DNA of 64,000 nucleotides from the NCBI GenBank assembly GCA_036015235.1, contig CP107926.1, positions 2,980,001 through 3,044,000 on the forward strand. The letters are read 5' to 3'. The translations under genes were made by a program, and so were the position numbers. Shown here piece by piece: positions 55,694 to 64,000 of the stretch. How positions within the stretch are numbered: the stretch's first letter is position 1; each line of letters opens with the position of its first letter. The DNA is from Streptomyces sp. NBC_00433. Lineage in GTDB: Bacteria > Actinomycetota > Actinomycetes > Streptomycetales > Streptomycetaceae. The notes below the pieces were generated by a model. It saw only the letters and a list, made by a program, of their open reading frames with translations. It searched no databases and was not told the origin of the DNA.

Positions 55694-56266
55694 ATGGTCA
55701 ATCTCACCCGCATCTACACCCGCACCGGCGACGACGGCACGACCGCGCTCGGCGACATGAGCCGCACGTCCAAGACCGACTCCCGGATCACCGCGTACGC
55801 CGACGCCAACGAGGCGAACGCGGTCATCGGCACCGCCCTGGCGCTCGGCGGACTGGCCGAGGATGTGACGGCCGTTCTGATCCGCGTGCAGAACGACCTC
55901 TTCGACGTCGGCGCCGATCTGGCCACGCCCGTGGTGCCCGACCCGAAGTATCCGCCGCTGCGGGTCGAGCAGTCCTACGTGGACCGCCTGGAGGCCGACT
56001 GCGACACCTTCCTGGCCGAGCTGGACAAGCTCCGCAGCTTCATCCTGCCCGGCGGCACGGCGGGCGCGGCGCTGCTGCACCAGGCCTGCACGGTCGTACG
56101 CCGCGCGGAGCGGTCCACGTGGGCGGCGCTCGCCGAGCACGGCGAGGTGATGAACGCGCTCACCGCGACGTATCTGAACCGGCTCTCGGACCTGCTGTTC
56201 ATCCTGGCCAGGACCGCGAACAAGGAACGCGGGGACGTGCTGTGGGTGCCGGGCGAGAACCGCTGA
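55694..56266 (+). CDS. Cob(I)yrinic acid a,c-diamide adenosyltransferase, PduO type
   Basis: Attaches the 5'-deoxyadenosyl group to cobalamin, making the coenzyme B12 used by IcmA and methylmalonyl-CoA mutase. 190 residues, ATG at 55694. Conserved N-terminus TRTGDDGTTALGD, then DANEANAVIGTALA and the C-terminal VVRRAERSTWAALAEHG motif (R, E, R for ATP binding). Length and motifs match PduO. The gene stands alone next to the ATP synthase operon, the usual actinobacterial place. Confidence 0.95.
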   Translation: MVNLTRIYTRTGDDGTTALGDMSRTSKTDSRITAYADANEANAVIGTALALGGLAEDVTAVLIRVQNDLFDVGADLATPVVPDPKYPPLRVEQSYVDRLEADCDTFLAELDKLRSFILPGGTAGAALLHQACTVVRRAERSTWAALAEHGEVMNALTATYLNRLSDLLFILARTANKERGDVLWVPGENR

Positions 56267-56290
56267 CGCGCGCGGACCGGCGGGACCCGC

Positions 56291-56743
56291 TCAGGCCACG
56301 TTGACCCGCTGGCCGGGCGGGGCCGCCTCCAGCCAGGCGAGGAAACCGGTCAGCGCGTCGTCGCTCATCGCCAGCTCAAGGCGCTGGCCGCGGTGCTCGC
56401 AGGTCAGCACGACCGCGTCGGACAGCAGCGCCAGCTCCTCAGAGCCGCGCGGCTCCCTGCGGCCCTCGACCTCGATCGAGGGGCGCTCCAGCACCCGGCG
56501 CGGCCGGAAGGCGTAGGAGAAGACCCGGAACCACTCGACGCGGTCGCCGTTGTAGCGGGCCACCCCGTAGACCCAGCCCTTGCCGGTGGGCTCGGCGTCC
56601 TCGGGCAGTGCCACCCGCAGGCTGCAGTCGAAGGTGCCGCCCGAGCGCTGGATCAGCCGGCGGCGCAGGCCGAGGACGAACAGCGCGAGCAGGATCGCGC
56701 CCACGACCGCGCCGACCGCCTCAACCGAGAGGATCACGTCCAC
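56291..56743 (-). CDS. DUF2550 family membrane protein
   Basis: 150 residues from a GTG at 56743 after aggagagga; a longer frame upstream has no start signal. One N-terminal transmembrane helix (SVEAVGAVVGAILLALFVLGLRRRLI), then a soluble PH-like beta domain (GTFDCSLRVALP, GWVYGVARYNGDRVEWFRVFSYAFRP, VVLTCEHRGQRLELAMSD). This is DUF2550, which follows atpC in most actinobacteria. Function unknown; conservation next to ATP synthase hints at a link to the membrane or to energy state. Confidence 0.88.
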   Translation of the reverse strand: MDVILSVEAVGAVVGAILLALFVLGLRRRLIQRSGGTFDCSLRVALPEDAEPTGKGWVYGVARYNGDRVEWFRVFSYAFRPRRVLERPSIEVEGRREPRGSEELALLSDAVVLTCEHRGQRLELAMSDDALTGFLAWLEAAPPGQRVNVA

Positions 56744-56903
56744 CGCTCTCCTCTCCTGGGGCTCATCGCCGCCCGCGCCACGCGCCCTGTGTGTGCTGCC
56801 CTTGCTGTGCCGGAGCCGCGGACCGCCCCTGAGGGCAGCCCGCGGCACCGTTGTCCTGCTCCAGCGGAGGCGCCGTCATGGACGGCGCTCCGCCGGTGGT
56901 GGT

Positions 56904-57278
56904 TCAGTGCGCGCCCGCCGCGGCGGCGAGCCGGACCTCCGCGCGGCGCTCGGCCGCCGCGTCGGCCTCGGACTTCGAGCGCTCCAGCGCCCGCTCGGCC
57001 CGTGCGACGTCGATCTCCTCGGCCAGCTCGGCGATCTCGGCGAGAATCGAGAGCTTGTTGTCCGCGAAGGAGAGGAAGCCGCCGTGCACGGCGACGACCA
57101 CGGTGCCGCCCTCGCTGGTGCGGACCGTCACCGGGCCCGACTGCAGCACACCGAGCACCGGCTCGTGCGACGGCATGATGCCGATGTCACCGGACATGGT
57201 GCGGGCGATGACCATGGCGGCCTCCCCGGACCAGATGCTGCGGTCCGCGGCCACCACCTCGACGTGAATTTCGGCCAA
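56904..57278 (-). CDS. atpC: F1Fo ATP synthase subunit epsilon
   Basis: Central-stalk subunit that couples rotation and inhibits ATP hydrolysis. 124 residues; the TTG at 57278 (cgaggagccgtc upstream) matches the start of actinobacterial AtpC (MAEIHVEVVAADRSIWSGEA), and the ATG 21 bases upstream would add an unlikely segment. Beta-sandwich with SGDIGIMPSHEP, then the C-terminal helices (LAEIAELAEEIDVARAERALERSKSEADAAAERRAEVRL). Last gene of the atp operon, but separated from atpD by a strong hairpin, so its dose may be lower than that of the other subunits. Confidence 0.95.
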   Translation of the reverse strand: MAEIHVEVVAADRSIWSGEAAMVIARTMSGDIGIMPSHEPVLGVLQSGPVTVRTSEGGTVVVAVHGGFLSFADNKLSILAEIAELAEEIDVARAERALERSKSEADAAAERRAEVRLAAAAGAH

Positions 57279-57340
57279 GACGGCTCCTCGGGTCGGCACC
57301 CACCGGGTGAGGGAGGTGCGTAAGACAAAGAATAGGGGCT

Positions 57341-57377
57341 GCGTGAGGGGGGCAGAGACCGCCTGCCCCCCTCACGC
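57341..57377 (-). terminator. Strong hairpin between atpD and atpC
   Basis: GCGTGAGGGGGGCAG (57341-57355) and CTGCCCCCCTCACGC (57363-57377) form a perfect 15-bp stem with a 7-base loop, followed in the direction of transcription by a T-rich stretch (tattctttgtctt). It has all the features of an intrinsic terminator, and sits before the last gene of the operon, so partial read-through is implied. Confidence 0.82.
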
Positions 57378-57389
57378 GACGGCCACGGG

Positions 57390-59758
<2,369 letters not shown>

Positions 59759-59762
59759 GCGA

Positions 59763-61334
59763 TCAGCCCTCGACCAGCAGCGCGCCCGAGGACGTCTCGA
59801 ACTGCTTCTTGAAGGCCGCGACCGCGGAGGTGAGGGCGTCGATCGTGCCCTCCTCCAGCTTGCCGGTCTCGACGATGCCGGTGAGCAGCGCCTTGTTCTC
59901 GCGGTGCAGGTAGTCGAGCAGCTCGCGCTCGAAGCGGCGGACGTCCTCGACGGGTACGTCGTCCAGCTGGCCGGTGGTGCCGGCCCAGATGGAGACGACC
60001 TGGTCCTCGATCGCGAACGGCGCGTACTGGCCCTGCTTGAGCAGTTCGACCATGCGCTGGCCGCGCTCCAGCTGCGCCTTGGAGGCCGCGTCCAGGTCGG
60101 AGCCGAAGGCCGCGAAGGCCTCCAGCTCGCGGAACTGGGCGAGGTCCACGCGCAGCCGGCCGGCGACGCTCTTCATGGCCTTGATCTGCGCGGAGCCGCC
60201 GACCCGGGAGACCGAGATACCGACGTTCAGCGCGGGGCGCTGGCCGGCGTTGAAGAGGTCGGACTCCAAGAAGCACTGGCCGTCGGTGATGGAGATGACG
60301 TTGGTCGGGATGAACGCCGAGACGTCGTTGGCCTTGGTCTCCACGATCGGCAGGCCGGTCATGGAGCCGGCGCCGAGGTCGTCGGAGAGCTTGGCGCAGC
60401 GCTCCAGCAGGCGGGAGTGCAGGTAGAAGACGTCGCCGGGGTAGGCCTCGCGGCCCGGCGGGCGGCGCAGCAGCAGCGAGACGGCGCGGTAGGCGTCGGC
60501 CTGCTTGCTCAGGTCGTCGAAGACGATCAGGACGTGCTTGCCCTGGTACATCCAGTGCTGGCCGATGGCCGAGCCGGTGTAGGGGGCCAGGTACTTGAAG
60601 CCGGCCGGGTCGGACGCCGGGGCGGCGACGATGGTCGTGTACTCCAGCGCGCCGGCCTCCTCCAGCGCGGCGCGCACGCCGGCGATGGTGGAGCCCTTCT
60701 GGCCGATGGCGACGTAGATGCAGCGGACCTGCTTCTTCGGGTCGCCGCTGCGCCAGTTGTCGCGCTGGTTGATGATCGTGTCGATCGCCAGTGCGGACTT
60801 GCCGGTCTGGCGGTCGCCGATGATCAGCTGGCGCTGGCCGCGGCCGATCGGGGTCATCGCGTCGACGGCCTTCAGGCCGGTCTGCATCGGCTCGTGCACC
60901 GACTTGCGCTGCATGACCGTGGGGGCCTGCAGTTCCAGCGCGCGGCGGGCGTCGGTCTCGATCTCGCCGAGGCCGTCGATCGGGGTGCCGAGCGGGTCGA
61001 CGACCCGGCCCAGGTAGCCCTCGCCGACCGCCACCGAGAGCACCTCACCGGTGCGGTGCACCGGCTGGCCCTCTTCGATGCCGTTGAACTCGCCCAGGAC
61101 GATCGCGCCGATCTCGCGCTCTTCCAGGTTCAGCGCGAGACCGAGGGTGCCGTCCTCGAACCGCAGCAGTTCGTTCGCCATCGCCGAGGGCAGGCCCTCG
61201 ACCTTCGCGATGCCGTCTCCGGCAACGCTGACCGTCCCGACCTCCTCGCGCGAGGCCGCGTCCGGCTGGTACGACTGGACAAACGTCTCCAGCGCGTCCC
61301 GGATCTCCTCCGGCCGGATCGTGAGCTCCGCCAT
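59763..61334 (-). CDS. atpA: F1Fo ATP synthase subunit alpha
   Basis: Non-catalytic nucleotide-binding subunit, 523 residues. The ATG at 61334 ([16 protein letters not shown]) is the family start; the frame extends upstream but without a signal. Walker A GDRQTGKS (about 170), then [13 protein letters not shown] and SRVGGSAQ. C-terminal helical bundle present. The gap before atpH (110 bases) holds no gene; only G/C-rich text. Confidence 0.97.
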   Translation of the reverse strand: MAELTIRPEEIRDALETFVQSYQPDAASREEVGTVSVAGDGIAKVEGLPSAMANELLRFEDGTLGLALNLEEREIGAIVLGEFNGIEEGQPVHRTGEVLSVAVGEGYLGRVVDPLGTPIDGLGEIETDARRALELQAPTVMQRKSVHEPMQTGLKAVDAMTPIGRGQRQLIIGDRQTGKSALAIDTIINQRDNWRSGDPKKQVRCIYVAIGQKGSTIAGVRAALEEAGALEYTTIVAAPASDPAGFKYLAPYTGSAIGQHWMYQGKHVLIVFDDLSKQADAYRAVSLLLRRPPGREAYPGDVFYLHSRLLERCAKLSDDLGAGSMTGLPIVETKANDVSAFIPTNVISITDGQCFLESDLFNAGQRPALNVGISVSRVGGSAQIKAMKSVAGRLRVDLAQFRELEAFAAFGSDLDAASKAQLERGQRMVELLKQGQYAPFAIEDQVVSIWAGTTGQLDDVPVEDVRRFERELLDYLHRENKALLTGIVETGKLEEGTIDALTSAVAAFKKQFETSSGALLVEG

Positions 61335-61444
61335 CTGGGTTCCCTGCTCTCCTTGTTGGGCCCGAAGTCTTCTTTGGGGGCGTCGGCCCAACGCGGGCCG
61401 TCAGTGCTTGTCTTTGGTGCTGCTGTGTGCCGTCGGCGGAGCCG

Positions 61445-62260
61445 TCAGCCGGCCATCCTGCGGGACGCCTCGTCGAGGCGGTCCGCGATCGAGCCGTTGA
61501 TGACCTCGTCACCGATCCGCACCCGGACCCCGCCGAGGACCGACGGGTCCACGTCCAGGTTCAGATGCACCGGCCGGCCGTAGATCCTGGCCAGGGCGTC
61601 CCCGAGCCGACGCTTCTGCGCCTCGCTCAGCGGAGTCGCCGAGACCACCTCTGCGACCGTCCGGCCGCGGCGGGCCGCGGCCAGCTTGGACAGGGATTCG
61701 ATCCCGCCCTCAAGGCTACGTCCTCGCGGCGCGGTGACCAGCCGGGTGACCAGCCGTTCCGTGACCGGTTTGGCGCGGCCGCCGAGCAGCGTGTGCAGCA
61801 GCGCGGTCTTGCCTGCGCCGTCCCCGGCCCGGCCGCTCAGCGCGGCCCGCAGGTCGCTGCTGCCGGCGGCGATCCGGCCGAAGCGGAACAGCTCGTCCTC
61901 GACCTCGTCGAGCGTGCCGTCCTGCTGCGCGGCGGTGAGGTCGGCGGTGTCCGCCAGCTGCTCCAGCGCGTCCACCAGGTCGCGGGACCGCGACCAGCGG
62001 GCCCGTACCATCCCGCTGACCAGGTCGATGCTGTCCGCACCGAGCTGGCCGCCCAGCAGCCGCTGTGCGAGCGCGGCCTTGGCCTCACCGGACTGCGCCG
62101 GGTCGGTCAGGGCGCGGCGCAGCGCCGACTCGCCGTGCAGCAGCGCGGTCACCGCGGCCAGCTCGTCGGCCAGCACGGTCGCGTTCACCGACGCGTTGTC
62201 GGTCAGCGCGTCCAGCCGTTCCCTGGCGGCGGCCAGAGCGTCGCGGCTCGCGCCGTTCAT
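61445..62260 (-). CDS. atpH: F1Fo ATP synthase subunit delta
   Basis: Connects the peripheral stalk to the head. 271 residues, longer than the roughly 180 of most bacteria, as usual for actinobacteria where the N-terminal part carries an extra helical region. ATG at 62260 overlaps the atpF stop (4 bases). C-terminal signature LNLDVDPSVLGGVRVRIGDEVINGSIADRL is the OSCP-type end. In mycobacteria this subunit is fused to a b-subunit; here it is separate. Confidence 0.95.
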   Translation of the reverse strand: MNGASRDALAAARERLDALTDNASVNATVLADELAAVTALLHGESALRRALTDPAQSGEAKAALAQRLLGGQLGADSIDLVSGMVRARWSRSRDLVDALEQLADTADLTAAQQDGTLDEVEDELFRFGRIAAGSSDLRAALSGRAGDGAGKTALLHTLLGGRAKPVTERLVTRLVTAPRGRSLEGGIESLSKLAAARRGRTVAEVVSATPLSEAQKRRLGDALARIYGRPVHLNLDVDPSVLGGVRVRIGDEVINGSIADRLDEASRRMAG

Positions 62261-62826
62261 CGGGCCGCCCCGGCGCCCGCCCCGTTGCCGGCGCCGGCGT
62301 CCGCGGAGCCGTCGAGGCTGTCGAGGAAGCGGTCGATGGTGCGGCTCTGCCGGGCGCTGTCCTCAAGGGACTCGCCGACCAGCTTGCCCGCGAGGTCGGT
62401 GGCGATCCTGCCGACCTCCTGGCGCAGCGTGACGGTGACCTGCCGGCGGTCCGCCTCGATCTGGGCGTGGCCCGCGGCGACGATGGCGTCCCGCTGGCGC
62501 TGGCCCTCCTCGCGCATCTCCGCGATGATCACGGCACCCTGCTCACGGGCCTGCTCGGTGATCCGGGCCGCCTCGTGGCGGGCCTCGGCGAGCTGTGCCT
62601 TGTACTCGTCAAGCGTGCGGTTGGCTTCGGTCTGCGCCTTCTCCGCGCGCTCCAGGCCACCCTCGATCGCGTCGTGGCGCTCCGCGAGGGTCTTCTGGAT
62701 GTTCGGCAGGAGCTTCTTACCGAGGATGCCGAAGACGATGAAGAAGCAGAGCAGGCCGATAACCAGTTCCGCGGTGTCGGGGATGAGCGGGTTCTGCGCC
62801 CCCTCCTCCGCAAGGAAGGCCATCAT
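62257..62826 (-). CDS. atpF: F1Fo ATP synthase subunit b
   Basis: Peripheral stalk, 189 residues, ATG at 62826 (a second ATG directly follows). One N-terminal membrane helix (LVIGLLCFFIVFGILGKKLLPNIQ) and a long amphipathic helix rich in Ala/Glu/Gln/Arg (ERAEKAQTEANRTLDEYKAQLAEARHEAARI). End of the protein is Gly/Ala-rich. Overlaps atpH by four bases, so the two are coupled. Confidence 0.95.
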   Translation of the reverse strand: MMAFLAEEGAQNPLIPDTAELVIGLLCFFIVFGILGKKLLPNIQKTLAERHDAIEGGLERAEKAQTEANRTLDEYKAQLAEARHEAARITEQAREQGAVIIAEMREEGQRQRDAIVAAGHAQIEADRRQVTVTLRQEVGRIATDLAGKLVGESLEDSARQSRTIDRFLDSLDGSADAGAGNGAGAGAAR

Positions 62827-62868
62827 GTCTGAACCTTTCGTCGAGTGGCTACTGGTCGGGGGTCCAGG

Positions 62869-64000
<1,132 letters not shown>

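Noticed and set aside
61335..61444. Regulatory element between atpH and atpA
   Set aside because: No clear palindrome, terminator stem or promoter motif could be seen in the 110 bases.

Overview
The window is a piece of a streptomycete-type chromosome (Streptomyces, Streptacidiphilus, Actinacidiphila or a close relative). The evidence is very high GC with strong third-position bias, many GTG and TTG starts, the Scy and FilP coiled-coil cytoskeleton genes side by side, the actinobacterial mismatch endonuclease NucS, a GlgE-pathway maltokinase next to glgB, isobutyryl-CoA mutase, and an ATP synthase operon followed by a DUF2550 gene. From memory, the order atp - cobalamin adenosyltransferase - nucS - filP - scy - mce - thiolase - meaB - icmA - ybbN-like - pyk - ackA - pta - pfkA - glgB - maltokinase is the conserved core order of Streptomyces. 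No RNA genes, transposases, prophage or CRISPR arrays were seen.

Layout. 0.2-4.3 kb: maltokinase and branching enzyme (alpha-glucan synthesis). 4.4-6.8 kb: an inserted four-gene cassette of two WXG100-class proteins, a PPE/polymorphic-toxin-like carrier with a Gly-rich linker and an unrecognised C-terminal domain, and a tiny CxxC/HxxH protein; this is the best candidate for an undescribed system. 6.8-13.9 kb: central carbon metabolism (pfkA, D-lactate dehydrogenase-like, pta-ackA, pyk); pyk is frameshifted by a 19-bp tandem duplication. 13.9-17.2 kb: a hypothetical gene and a secreted/membrane trio (DUF6230, DUF6114 and a Thr/Pro-rich exported protein). 17.8-25.4 kb: a thioredoxin/TPR protein, TetR and two MarR regulators, icmA, DUF3817, an L,D-transpeptidase lipoprotein. 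25.5-29.2 kb: three AIM24 paralogues with DUF2127, divergent from DUF3817 and a thiamine-binding MTH1187 protein across a Crp/Rex-like operator. 29.3-37.2 kb: ArsR regulator and MFS pump, FemAB-type transferase, a 595-bp A-B-B-A-B repeat array, a MurJ-type flippase, TetR and FAD monooxygenase. 37.3-44.9 kb: meaB, thiolase, mce, scy, filP. 45-54.6 kb: ABC exporter, LLM oxidoreductase, SCO5389-type protein, nucS, secreted GH11 xylanase, a membrane-anchored STAND-like ATPase, a STAS protein. 54.7-64 kb: 3-hydroxybutyryl-CoA dehydrogenase, cobalamin adenosyltransferase, DUF2550 and the leftward atpB-E-F-H-A-G-D-C operon (atpB cut by the window end).

How the genes fit together. The B12-dependent acyl-CoA mutase theme recurs: IcmA (mutase), MeaB (mutase chaperone GTPase), Mce (epimerase) and the PduO-type adenosyltransferase (cofactor), with thiolase and 3-hydroxybutyryl-CoA dehydrogenase feeding C4 acyl-CoA. 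Pta/AckA, Pyk and Pfk control overflow and glycolytic flux, and GlgB/maltokinase drain sugar into glucan. Scy/FilP organise the hyphal tip, while the FemAB protein, MurJ-like flippase and L,D-transpeptidase act on peptidoglycan.

Structural points that stand out are several perfect-stem terminators, one of them between atpD and atpC; repeat DNA shared between the N-terminal coding region of glgB and the array upstream of the flippase gene; and the pyk lesion, which removal of one 19-bp copy repairs exactly.
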